DNA of 12,085 bases from Thermoplasmata archaeon (GCA_023136815.1 JAGLQM010000011.1:1-12085); one strand, 5' to 3'; shown: positions 6,045 through 12,085, counted from the first letter of the stretch. Made by a program: numbers and translations. Notes: generated by a model not told the origin, from the letters alone.

Positions 6045-6055
6045 TTTAGCCCCCC
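6042..6055 (-). promoter_or_regulatory. Shine-Dalgarno and AUA initiation site of arcC
   Basis: Minus-strand AAGGGGGG, a 5-nt spacer (CTAAA), then ATA ACT ACA. A TATA-like TTAAATAGCT at 6090-6081 would start transcription near 6060, just upstream of this ribosome site. That supports initiation here rather than at the internal ATG 69 nt downstream. Confidence 0.6.
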
Positions 6056-6117
6056 TTAGGAATTGATGTAATCTGGATTGAGCTATTTAATTATTGTCGC
6101 ATCCGATTTTATCTTAA

Positions 6118-6714
6118 TTAGTGTTCTATTAATAAATCAATTCTTAATCCCCAAACAGCCAGCGTCTCGAAGAACATGTGCTTCTCCGCAATCTTATTCA
6201 CCAAGAAAAGCTGCCTGGCTCTCTCAATGATCTTTTCGGATGTCTCGGTTGAAGTAAGAATATAAATCCTGCCATTTTCTGAGAGGTACTGAACAGCCTG
6301 TTCCATGAACTCGATAGAAATCTCGTGACCACCCTTCCCGCCAATAAGCTGGCGTTTATCATCAACTGCCAGGATTTCAGCATCCTGGCCTGAAAGATAC
6401 GGCGGGTTGAAGATTATCATGTCAAATTTTTCCTCGATACTGGAAAATAAATTCGACTGGACGAACTGGATGTTTATACCATTCAACCTGGCATTGTTTC
6501 TGGCACAATTCAATGCCTTTTCCGAAATGTCGGCAGCCGTTACTTTGCAGCCAGCCTTTGCACAGTGCATAGCGATAATTCCTGAGCCAGTACCCATCTC
6601 CAGAATAGACTGGCCAGTTCTTGGCAAAATGGCCGACAGCATGAGAAAAGTATCATCTGAAGGCGAGTAGACATCCCGGACCACCTCGATCTCTAACTCA
6701 TTATCAAACTTCAC
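6118..6714 (-). CDS. HemK/Mtq2-type protein glutamine methyltransferase
   Basis: 198 residues, a single Rossmann-fold class I SAM methyltransferase domain without the N-terminal helical domain of bacterial PrmC. Motif I is LEMGTGSGIIAMHCAK (E39 to G45 region), the ribose-binding acidic segment is TAADIS (59-64), and the catalytic NPPY tetrapeptide is at 103-106 (IIFNPPYLSG), diagnostic of glutamine/adenine N-methyltransferases. In archaea and eukaryotes this subfamily methylates the GGQ glutamine of release factor aRF1/eRF1, usually with a Trm112 partner. The start is GTG at 6714; no in-frame ATG occurs before residue 25, which is already inside the SPSDDT substrate-binding region. There is no ribosome site, but a TATA box lies 24 bp upstream, so the mRNA is probably leaderless. 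N5-glutamine methyltransferase is firm; aRF1 as target is inferred. Confidence 0.9.
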   Translation of the reverse strand: MKFDNELEIEVVRDVYSPSDDTFLMLSAILPRTGQSILEMGTGSGIIAMHCAKAGCKVTAADISEKALNCARNNARLNGINIQFVQSNLFSSIEEKFDMIIFNPPYLSGQDAEILAVDDKRQLIGGKGGHEISIEFMEQAVQYLSENGRIYILTSTETSEKIIERARQLFLVNKIAEKHMFFETLAVWGLRIDLLIEH

Positions 6715-6732
6715 ATGGGAGGATGGTTCTTG

Positions 6733-6742
6733 AATTATAAAA
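6733..6742. promoter_or_regulatory. Shared TATA box of the divergent methyltransferase and rhomboid genes
   Basis: AATTATAAAA contains the symmetric core TTATAA (6735-6740). Leftwards it is about 24 bp from the GTG start at 6714. Rightwards it predicts a start site near 6762, upstream of the ATG at 6787. Assigned from spacing only. Confidence 0.45.
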
Positions 6743-6786
6743 TGTGGCCGATAGGTTTAAATCAAAATCCCGGATTAAACGGGACA

Positions 6787-7680
6787 ATGCTAGAATATGT
6801 GCCTATACCGGCGATCATCATTGCCTCGCTTATCTATGCCAAATGGAAAAACGCCTATCTGACCCAGGTCATGGTAATTGCCAATTTTTTCATTTTCATC
6901 TATGTTCTGGCACTTAATTACATTGACCAATCACTATTCTATGACATGAGAGATGTTTTCACGTTCGTGCCTGCCAGGTTTGGAGATATTGCATATTTAC
7001 CCAGCATCATCACGTCAATGTACATGCACGCGGACCCATTTCATCTCATTGGCAATGTTTTGATTCTTTACCTCATCGGCCTGCCATTGGAAGAGCGTAT
7101 TGGTTCCAAAAATTGGGGCATCATATATTTTACCACTGGCATAGTCGCAACCATGATGTTTTATATTTTTCACCCGGCATCGACCAGCTTCCTTCTTGGA
7201 GCTTCCGGAGCAATTTATGGTATTGGCGGGGCTTTGCTGGTACTTTATCCAAAGGACAGAATTCCAATGTTCATTGGCCCTATATTTTCAACAAGGGCTC
7301 CGGTCTGGCTGGCCGTTGGAACCATGTTCATCCTGTCAACATTTCTGGTGATGATGAGCATTGATGATGGAGTTGCGCACCTGGCACATTTCGGAGGCAT
7401 TGTATGCGGAATTTTCCTGGCTCCCATGATTGTCAAGGATAATGAGAAGAAAGAAAACGCTGGTATCGACATCCAGCTGCTCAGGGAAATGGCCATGACA
7501 CCCGATGATATACTTATGGTTGACAAGATTGAAAAGGAAACAGAACCAGACATACGAGATGCCTGGCTGGAATTCTTTTTCCAGGATGCTGCCAGATGTC
7601 CGAACTGCCGCAGGAAGCTGAAGGAATTCAAACCCAAGATCACTTGCGAATGCGGGAAAGAGATCAGGCCTAGGAGATGA
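6787..7680 (+). CDS. Rhomboid-family intramembrane serine protease with C-terminal zinc ribbon
   Basis: 297 residues from ATG 6787. Six hydrophobic segments can be seen, beginning with VPIPAIIIASLIYA. The family motifs are the MHADPFHLIGN loop (N90), GASGAIYG with nucleophile S140, and AHLAHFGG with catalytic H201, so the Ser-His dyad is intact. A soluble tail of about 80 residues follows, ending in a zinc ribbon, CPNC (C271, C274) and CECG (C287, C289). The frame is open back to ATG 6715, which would abut the divergent start. I prefer 6787 because the presumed TATA box lies at 6733-6742, inside the longer version. A TTG at 6730, 7 nt after GGAGG, and an ATG at 6742 are alternatives. Intramembrane proteolysis is the family activity; the substrate is unknown. 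Confidence 0.9.
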   Translation: MLEYVPIPAIIIASLIYAKWKNAYLTQVMVIANFFIFIYVLALNYIDQSLFYDMRDVFTFVPARFGDIAYLPSIITSMYMHADPFHLIGNVLILYLIGLPLEERIGSKNWGIIYFTTGIVATMMFYIFHPASTSFLLGASGAIYGIGGALLVLYPKDRIPMFIGPIFSTRAPVWLAVGTMFILSTFLVMMSIDDGVAHLAHFGGIVCGIFLAPMIVKDNEKKENAGIDIQLLREMAMTPDDILMVDKIEKETEPDIRDAWLEFFFQDAARCPNCRRKLKEFKPKITCECGKEIRPRR

Positions 7681-7701
7681 TTGATCCAAGAACAGAATCT
7701 C

Positions 7702-7884
7702 CTAATTTTTCAATATGTCTAATATTTTTTCCTTAATTGGTTCATATAAATTTGATTTTCTAAGATGTTTATACTCAATATCTGGCTGTAGCCATTTTGC
7801 TACAATAATTATTATCATATCGGTCTTATCCATTTCTGTCTCTTTTTTGGCCAGTGTATCACACCAGCTTGTTTTTTGATTCAT
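7702..7884 (-). CDS. Hypothetical small protein, 60 residues
   Basis: Not recognised. MNQKTSWCDTLAKKETEMDK is followed by a short hydrophobic run (MIIIIVAKWL) and a lysine-rich helical end (EPIKEKILDILKN). Support for coding is the ribosome site GGAAGTGA 4 nt before the ATG and the 4-bp distance to another small ORF upstream in the same direction. It converges with the rhomboid gene. Coding status is uncertain. Confidence 0.4.
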   Translation of the reverse strand: MNQKTSWCDTLAKKETEMDKTDMIIIIVAKWLQPDIEYKHLRKSNLYEPIKEKILDILKN

Positions 7885-7888
7885 GTAT

Positions 7889-8116
7889 TCACTTCCGACC
7901 TACCGTTTTTTCTTTGTAGGCAACATCATACTGAATCGTATTCATATTAAAAATACCAGATACTTGTATGCTACATGTAATAAAAAATACAAGGAACATA
8001 TGTATCGTATGCCCAAAATGAACTGCCAAACCGCCATTTACAATTGATAATTCCGTATCCAGACAATGCATTAACTGCTTTCCCATGTGATTTTCTTCCC
8101 AGTAATGCCTATGCAT
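7889..8116 (-). CDS. Hypothetical small histidine-rich protein, 75 residues
   Basis: Not recognised. It begins MHRHYWEENHMGKQLMHCLD, then has a hydrophobic stretch (HMFLVFFITCSIQVSGIF) that could be one membrane segment. The ATG at 8116 is preceded by the purine-rich GGTGGTGAGGAGA and by a TATA-like TTTATATG about 34 bp upstream; the frame is also open to a GTG at 8170. Its stop codon overlaps the ribosome site of the following 60-residue ORF. No homology-like motif is seen and codon use is irregular, so this may be a decaying gene or chance ORF. Confidence 0.3.
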   Translation of the reverse strand: MHRHYWEENHMGKQLMHCLDTELSIVNGGLAVHFGHTIHMFLVFFITCSIQVSGIFNMNTIQYDVAYKEKTVGRK

Positions 8117-8232
8117 TCTCCTCACCACCGCTCCATACGTTGGGTCATATAAAAATGTAGTGACCGACACTAAAAAATAAAATCAAGTTCATTTACATCC
8201 TGGCTTTTAGGCTATTCAATAAAGTGATAAAT

Positions 8233-8508
8233 ATGGTATCGGATGCATTTCTAAAATCAGATGAAATAAAGGTCAGAATAGTGGAACATCTCAACGATAG
8301 AAAATGGCACAGTTACTATGATTTGCAGAGAGTTCTTGGAATAAATTATGATTCTCTGAAACAGCATCTTCGATTTTTAGAGATTATAGACCTGGTGGAA
8401 CTCTCGATTATTAAACCGCAGGATTCACATTCAGGAAAAGGAAGTTACAAGGCCAAGATAGCTGACAAGGGTATAGAATGGCTGAAGCTGTTGGCCACAA
8501 TACAATAG
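8233..8508 (+). CDS. Winged helix-turn-helix transcription regulator, 91 residues
   Basis: A small ArsR/MarR-like winged helix: SDEIKVRIVEHLNDRKWHSY (helix 1), YDLQRVLGINYDSLKQHLRFLEIIDLVEL (helix-turn-helix with recognition helix about 38-50), a wing containing PQDSHSGKGSYKAKIA, and a last helix KGIEWLKLLATIQ. No cysteine or metal-ligand cluster is visible. This layout is common for archaeal one-domain regulators. ATG at 8233 is chosen over the GTG at 8224 because AAGTGAT lies just before it and the conserved fold begins after it. It is 59 bp upstream of tiaS on the same strand and may be co-transcribed. Regulated genes are unknown. Confidence 0.75.
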   Translation: MVSDAFLKSDEIKVRIVEHLNDRKWHSYYDLQRVLGINYDSLKQHLRFLEIIDLVELSIIKPQDSHSGKGSYKAKIADKGIEWLKLLATIQ

Positions 8509-8555
8509 TATTATTTAGTAATGGCCATAAAGGAGGCAGATAGCATTGATTCACT

Positions 8556-8570
8556 GGAGGGCATCCAATT
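8556..8570 (+). promoter_or_regulatory. Shine-Dalgarno and AUU initiation site of tiaS
   Basis: GGAGGG at 8556-8561, a 6-nt spacer, then ATT at 8568-8570 followed by CAC ATT GGC ATT GAT GAC. An in-frame TGA at 8550-8552 closes the frame just upstream, and no ATG, GTG or TTG lies between it and the conserved HIGIDDTDS sequence. Confidence 0.65.
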
Positions 8571-9857
8571 CACATTGGCATTGATGACACAGATTCGGTG
8601 AAGGGCATGTGCACCACATACCTGGCCACCGAGATAATTCGAGAGTTTTCCGAACTGGATATGATACACAATCCAAGACTGGTCCGGTTGAATCCGAATG
8701 TTCCCTGGAAGACCAGGGGAAATGGCGCAGTATCCATCCAATTCGGCAAGGGCACTGGCAAATCAAAAATCATTGGCCAGATTAACGGCAAGAACATCAA
8801 ATGCTACGAAACCGGAACCGGAACCAGGCCCACCAATGAGCACTTCAAAAGAGCATGTCAGTTAGTTGATAAATTAGCATATTTTGATGATGAGAAAACC
8901 AATCCCGGCCTTATTCTGACAGACAAAAAACCACCCCAGGGACTATACTGGCAGGCAGTTCGACAGGTGGTCAAGAAAAATCCCCATTTGAAGGTAGCCA
9001 ATCCAAAATTCCACAAGGGCTGGAAGAATGGTAGAGGATTAATCGGCTCAATCTCGGCCACTGCCTGGCGACCACGAGATTCAACTTACGAAGTCATCGC
9101 CTACCGGGAGCAAAAAAAATGGGGTAAACCCAGAAAAATTGATATAGCCAGTGTTCAGAAAATGGATAAATCTATAAAAACAACTTTCAACAATTATGAT
9201 TATGAAGAAAAGCACATGGCCATCATGCCAAGCTCCCCTTGCCCGATTTTATTCGGCATAAGGGGAGATGCTGAAAAGGACCTTCACAGAGCCAGGGATA
9301 TTGTGGAATCCGAGAAGATATCCAGATGGCTGATTTTTCTGACAAATCAGGGCACTGACGACCACATTGTTCAGGGCAGTATTTCCAGTCTCGAACCTTT
9401 CACTTCTGTAAAGGTTCGCGGCAAGGTTGCCAGTGTTCCCCGGATAATTGAAGGCGGCCACCTTATCTTCAGGTTATCAAATGGCAAGAAAGAAGTTGAT
9501 TGTACCATCTACGAACCAGCAAAGGGCTTCCGTAGAGGAGGAGAAAAACTCCGGCCAGGAGATGTAATATCGGTTCAGGGCGGCATTCGGAAAGAGCCCT
9601 TCACAATCAATGTTGAAAAATTGTATATTGAAACGTTGGCTAATGTTTCTGAAAAAGTGGCAAATCCAATGTGCAAAAAATGCAAAAAACGCATGAAATC
9701 CATCGGGAAAGATCAGGGCTATCGGTGTTCCTGCGGCGCAAAGGCCAGGGAAAACCAGGCAGAATTTTCAGTTGTTAAACGTGAATTAAAAATCGGGTGG
9801 TATGAACCGCCGGTTGGTTCAAGGCGGCATCTTGCCATGCCTCTAAAAAGACTTTGA
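8568..9857 (+). CDS. tiaS: tRNA(Ile2) 2-agmatinylcytidine synthetase, apparent AUU start
   Basis: 429 residues. TiaS uses ATP and agmatine to convert C34 of the tRNA-Ile2 anticodon to agmatidine, which lets archaea read AUA as isoleucine. Domains: an N-terminal kinase-like and ferredoxin-like part with HIGIDDTDSVKGMCTTYL (2-19), RLNPNVPWKTRGNGAV (40-55) and NQGTDDH (260-266); an OB-fold (about 279-355, VRGKVASVPRIIEGGHLIF); and a C-terminal zinc ribbon with C369, C372, C387 and C389. If translation began at the first standard codon (GTG 8598, or ATG 8607) the GIDDTD metal/ATP motif would be lost. The frame upstream is closed by TGA 8550-8552, leaving ATT 8568 with an ideal ribosome site as the most credible start. 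It is an archaea-specific marker gene. Confidence 0.95.
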   Translation: MHIGIDDTDSVKGMCTTYLATEIIREFSELDMIHNPRLVRLNPNVPWKTRGNGAVSIQFGKGTGKSKIIGQINGKNIKCYETGTGTRPTNEHFKRACQLVDKLAYFDDEKTNPGLILTDKKPPQGLYWQAVRQVVKKNPHLKVANPKFHKGWKNGRGLIGSISATAWRPRDSTYEVIAYREQKKWGKPRKIDIASVQKMDKSIKTTFNNYDYEEKHMAIMPSSPCPILFGIRGDAEKDLHRARDIVESEKISRWLIFLTNQGTDDHIVQGSISSLEPFTSVKVRGKVASVPRIIEGGHLIFRLSNGKKEVDCTIYEPAKGFRRGGEKLRPGDVISVQGGIRKEPFTINVEKLYIETLANVSEKVANPMCKKCKKRMKSIGKDQGYRCSCGAKARENQAEFSVVKRELKIGWYEPPVGSRRHLAMPLKRL

Positions 9858-9911
9858 GCATGGCATTGGCAAAGCCGCTTAAACGAGCTTGAGAAATTCT
9901 CTTACTGGAAC

Positions 9912-9937
9912 TATTTTTATTTTATATATTTTTTTCT
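9912..9937 (+). terminator. Oligo-T termination region after tiaS
   Basis: A T-rich run (TATTTTTATTTTATATATTT, then TTTTTC) lies 54 bp after the tiaS stop, in the convergent gap with truA. Archaeal RNA polymerase terminates on such tracts. No stable hairpin precedes it. Confidence 0.5.
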
Positions 9938-9975
9938 CAGCAAAAGATAATGCCGAGTCCCAAATTAAACACTTT

Positions 9976-10770
9976 CTAAACCCGCTCAACAATCTGCCCC
10001 ATAACCCCGGCCCGCAGAATCGCCTTGTTTTGCAGCTTATTAAATGAAAAACCTTCGCCTGCCAGTTCTTCAAAATCAAATTTAAATTTCACATCCATGA
10101 GTATTAGATTTTCAGGGGGCATTGGCTTTGGGCTGGCAAGTATCTGGACTGTGCCGTTCAACATTTCCTTAACTTTTTCTTCGGATACCTCACCATTGGC
10201 AACAGCCAGCATGAACGAGACAAGGCGCCGAACAAGCTGCCACAAGAATCTGTGGGCTTTTATTTCGACTATTATGTACTGGCCTTCTTCTATTAACTCA
10301 ATAGAGTCTAATTTTAAACGAGTAATTTCATGGCGGTCATCGGTCTTTGAAAAATACTTAAAATCCTGCTCTTCCAGGAAGAGTTCTGATGTTGCTTTTA
10401 ATTTGTCAATTTCTGGGCACTGGTTCTTTTGTAAAATATACCGATAAGTGCGCTGTCTTGCATGGCGTGGATTATAGCCTTCTGGAACTTCGGCGATTGC
10501 GTAGAAGACTATACCTTCCATTATTGGATTTAATGCTTTCAGAATTGCGTCCTTTCGGAAATCTGTGGTTATGGCAAGTACATTTCCGGCTGCACTTACA
10601 CCCTTGTCGGTTCTGCTGCTGCTGGCGAATTTGCTTTCTTCTACACTCTCGATAATTTTCTGTTTTTTCATGGCCCAGATTATGTGCCCTTCTGTGGTAT
10701 AGAAGTCAGGCTGCCTGGCATATCCTTCGAACTGTGAACCATCATAGGCAAATTTCAGAGCATAACGCAT
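9976..10770 (-). CDS. truA: tRNA pseudouridine(38-40) synthase
   Basis: 264 residues. TruA isomerises uridines 38-40 in the anticodon arm. The N-terminus MRYALKFAYDGSQFEGYARQ and the catalytic motif SSSRTDKGVSA with D55 are clear. RHARQRTYRYIL, FLWQLVRRLVSFML (the RxxR region of the second half) and the C-terminal LILMDVKF follow in normal order. It starts at 10770 with no ribosome site. The symmetric TATA box centred at 10793 is 23-24 bp away, so the mRNA is probably leaderless. It is divergent from the TrmJ-like gene and convergent with tiaS, grouping three tRNA-modification genes within 3 kb. Confidence 0.95.
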   Translation of the reverse strand: MRYALKFAYDGSQFEGYARQPDFYTTEGHIIWAMKKQKIIESVEESKFASSSRTDKGVSAAGNVLAITTDFRKDAILKALNPIMEGIVFYAIAEVPEGYNPRHARQRTYRYILQKNQCPEIDKLKATSELFLEEQDFKYFSKTDDRHEITRLKLDSIELIEEGQYIIVEIKAHRFLWQLVRRLVSFMLAVANGEVSEEKVKEMLNGTVQILASPKPMPPENLILMDVKFKFDFEELAGEGFSFNKLQNKAILRAGVMGQIVERV

Positions 10771-10786
10771 GAATCCTCATGGTTTC

Positions 10787-10800
10787 TTATTTATAAATAA
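10787..10800. promoter_or_regulatory. Symmetric TATA box shared by truA and the TrmJ-like gene
   Basis: TTATTTATAAATAA is a perfect 14-bp palindrome in the middle of the 47-bp gap between the two divergent start codons. Its centre is 23-24 bp from each ATG, the spacing expected if both mRNAs begin at or next to their start codon. Confidence 0.7.
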
Positions 10801-10817
10801 ATCGTTTACTGTGAGAT

Positions 10818-11549
10818 ATGCCAGAAATTGTGGTTGTGCTTGTAGAACCCCTAATCGCAGGGAATATCGGCTCGGTAGCCAGGAGCATGAGCAATTTTGG
10901 CCTTAGTGAACTGAGACTCTACAAACCCTGCGACCTTGGTGATGATGCTTATCGTTTTGCAAAGCACGGCAGATTTATTCTGGAAAATATGAAGATCACT
11001 GACAGTCTGGATGAGGCCTTTGAAGGTCTTGATTTGCTTGTTGGAACATCAGGTGCAAAGACCGATAGCCAGAAAAAATTTTTAAGGCAGCCTATAACTC
11101 CAAGGGCATTTGCAGAACATGTAAAGGACAAGGACGGAAAAATTGGTTTGGTGTTTGGCCGGGAAGATCAAGGACTGTCAAATGATGAACTTGCCAGATG
11201 CGATATTATGGTGAATATTCCAACTCATGAAATTAATCCAATAATGAACTTATCTCAAGCTGCCACAGTAATGTTTTACGAATTGTTTTCTGCTGATAAG
11301 GGGCCAATGACGAAATTGCTGGCTGGCGAATTTGAGAAAGAAACTTTAAATGACATTTTCGCTGAAATGCTGGAAGAAATAAATTATTCCGAGCACAAGA
11401 AGCCGAAAACAAAAATAATGTTCAGAAAAATAATTGCCAGGGCTGATTTATCAGAGTGGGAATTTCATACGCTGGCTGGAGTTTACAGCCGGGCAATTAA
11501 GAGTGTTCGCTGGGAAAGAGAAGGAAAAGAAATTAAAAAGGACGATTGA
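10818..11549 (+). CDS. trmJ: TrmJ-like tRNA ribose 2'-O-methyltransferase (SPOUT family)
   Basis: 243 residues. The SpoU/TrmH signature motifs are all present: motif 1 NIGSVARSMSNFGL with N16 and the catalytic arginine R22, motif 2 LVFGREDQGLSNDEL (111-125) and motif 3 INPIMNLSQAATVMFYEL (139-156). The knotted SAM domain (about 1-160) is followed by a helical C-terminal extension (about 165-243), the layout of TrmJ enzymes that make Cm32/Um32 in tRNA. Substrate position is inferred from subfamily layout; another tRNA or rRNA site is possible. It is divergent from truA with a shared TATA box and probably leaderless. Its stop codon lies in the loop of a terminator-like hairpin. Confidence 0.88.
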   Translation: MPEIVVVLVEPLIAGNIGSVARSMSNFGLSELRLYKPCDLGDDAYRFAKHGRFILENMKITDSLDEAFEGLDLLVGTSGAKTDSQKKFLRQPITPRAFAEHVKDKDGKIGLVFGREDQGLSNDELARCDIMVNIPTHEINPIMNLSQAATVMFYELFSADKGPMTKLLAGEFEKETLNDIFAEMLEEINYSEHKKPKTKIMFRKIIARADLSEWEFHTLAGVYSRAIKSVRWEREGKEIKKDD

Positions 11550-11564
11550 ACGTCCTTCAGTTTT
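11538..11564 (+). terminator. Hairpin overlapping the trmJ stop codon
   Basis: AAGGACG (11538-11544) and CGTCCTT (11551-11557) form a perfect 7-bp stem with a 6-nt loop containing the TGA stop, followed by TTTT at 11561-11564. A second, bulged stem (CCCGCACAT with ATGTGGG) follows at about 11570-11589. Together they probably end the trmJ transcript. The rest of 11590-11649 holds nothing recognisable. Confidence 0.45.
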
Positions 11565-11649
11565 AGACTCCCGCACATGTTAATGTGGGCTAAGAAATAA
11601 ATAGTCGAACTAATTCACCCATACTCAATCTAAGTGCGACCTAAAACGC

Positions 11650-11686
11650 AAATTTGACAGCTGATTCCATTCTGCTTGTCAAATAT
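11650..11686 (+). promoter_or_regulatory. Upstream spaced palindrome of the acs promoter
   Basis: AAATTTGACA and TGTCAAATAT form a 10-bp inverted repeat (one mismatch) with a 17-bp spacer. The core TTTGAC (11653-11658) and GTCAAA (11678-11683) are 19 bp apart, identical in spacing to the copy before the REC-hemerythrin gene. The spacer has no TATA-like core, so this is probably an auxiliary binding site. Confidence 0.5.
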
Positions 11687-11700
11687 GTGATACACCAGAC

Positions 11701-11731
11701 TTTGACGTTGATATAAACGTCAACTGTCAAA
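11701..11731 (+). promoter_or_regulatory. Core acs promoter palindrome with central TATA
   Basis: TTTGAC (11701-11706) and GTCAAA (11726-11731) are again 19 bp apart. A nested perfect repeat TTGACGTT / AACGTCAA surrounds GATATAAAC, a TATA-like core that would start transcription near 11740, about 13 nt before the acs ATG. A factor bound to the half-sites would flank or cover the TATA box. Confidence 0.55.
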
Positions 11732-11752
11732 GTTGGGTTAAAGAGGAATTTA

Positions 11753-12085
11753 ATGACAGGTGATAAAGTGTACAAACCAAATGCAGAATTCGTAGCAAAA
11801 GCTCACATAAAGAGTATGGACGAGTACAAGAAGATGTACGACGAATCTATCAATGACCCAGATGGATTCTGGGGCAAGGTAGCAGAGGACTTTACATGGT
11901 TCAAGAAGTGGGACTCCGTAAGGAAATTCGACTTCGTAGAGGGCCACATCAAGTTCTTCGAGGGGGGAAAGACCAATATGTCCTATAATTGTCTGGATAG
12001 GCATTTGGAAACCAGAGGAGACCAGACCGTATTTCTCTGGGAAGGCAATGAGCCAGGCGTGGACAAGAAGATTACATACAAGGAA
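11753..12085 (+). CDS. acs: Acetyl-CoA synthetase (AMP-forming), N-terminal part
   Basis: First 111 codons of a gene cut by the right edge. It activates acetate with ATP and CoA to acetyl-CoA. The N-terminal domain of Acs is recognisable: YKKMYDESINDPDGFWGKVA, the tryptophan-rich FTWFKKWDSV, then HIKFFEGGKTNMSYNCLDRH and VFLWEGNEPGVDKKITYKE. The AMP-binding motifs lie beyond the window. Start at 11753 has AGAGG 7 nt upstream and a short leader from the TATA core in the palindrome. Codons are strongly biased to AAG, GAC, TTC and GTA compared with neighbouring genes, suggesting high expression. Two copies of the TTTGAC/GTCAAA palindrome suggest specific regulation. A related acyl-CoA synthetase (such as propionyl) is the alternative. 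Confidence 0.92.
   Translation, partial: MTGDKVYKPNAEFVAKAHIKSMDEYKKMYDESINDPDGFWGKVAEDFTWFKKWDSVRKFDFVEGHIKFFEGGKTNMSYNCLDRHLETRGDQTVFLWEGNEPGVDKKITYKE

Noticed and set aside
8521..8601. Short ORF of 26 codons (ATG 8521) overlapping the tiaS start in another frame
   Set aside because: It has no ribosome site of its own and no recognisable product. A frameshift joining it to tiaS would add an N-terminal extension unlike the family. It remains a weak candidate for a leader peptide.
8511..8800. Several minus-strand ORFs of 71-76 codons
   Set aside because: They overlap the tiaS 5' end in antisense, have no ribosome sites and lack recognisable composition.
1..12085. CRISPR array, tRNA, rRNA, prophage or toxin-antitoxin locus
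   Set aside because: No regularly spaced repeats, no tRNA cloverleaf or rRNA sequence, and no phage or toxin genes were recognised by eye.

Overview
The window looks like a compact archaeal chromosome segment, probably from an anaerobic or microaerobic euryarchaeon. Thermoplasmata-like is my best guess, and the lineage cannot be fixed from sequence alone. Archaeal markers are TiaS (agmatidine synthesis in tRNA-Ile2), an archaeal-type Ogg2 glycosylase, a HemK/Mtq2-type methyltransferase without the bacterial N-terminal domain, TATA-box promoters 24-28 bp from start codons, and several apparently leaderless genes. No rRNA, tRNA or CRISPR array was seen.

Left part (1-3480) is an oxygen-defence block. 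On the minus strand, perR is followed by two tandem rubredoxins and a flavodiiron protein (cut by the left edge), packed with gaps of 0-2 bp. A perfect PerR-box palindrome lies in front of perR. sfsA diverges from it. Next, on the minus strand, a response regulator fused to a hemerythrin-like diiron domain overlaps the start of an 8-oxoguanine glycosylase gene.

Middle part (3481-6714), all minus strand: an unusual 99-residue protein that is essentially only an NrdD-type glycyl-radical domain, the NrdG-like radical-SAM activase, carbamate kinase, and a HemK-like methyltransferase. Between the glycyl-radical gene and nrdG sits a 108-bp MITE-like element with 15-bp terminal inverted repeats and a 9-bp target duplication.

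Right part (6715-12085): a rhomboid protease with a C-terminal zinc ribbon, two weak small ORFs, a winged-helix regulator, tiaS, truA, a TrmJ-like tRNA methyltransferase, and the first 111 codons of acetyl-CoA synthetase. tRNA modification is a theme here (TiaS, TruA, TrmJ).

Three cross-cutting observations stand out. First, a long spaced palindrome (TTTGAC-N19-GTCAAA) recurs in front of the response regulator, in the MITE region and twice in front of acs, often with a TATA-like core in its centre. Second, two conserved genes (arcC and tiaS) appear to start with non-standard codons, AUA and AUU, each with a strong Shine-Dalgarno at correct spacing. Third, three divergent gene pairs appear to share one symmetric TATA box.
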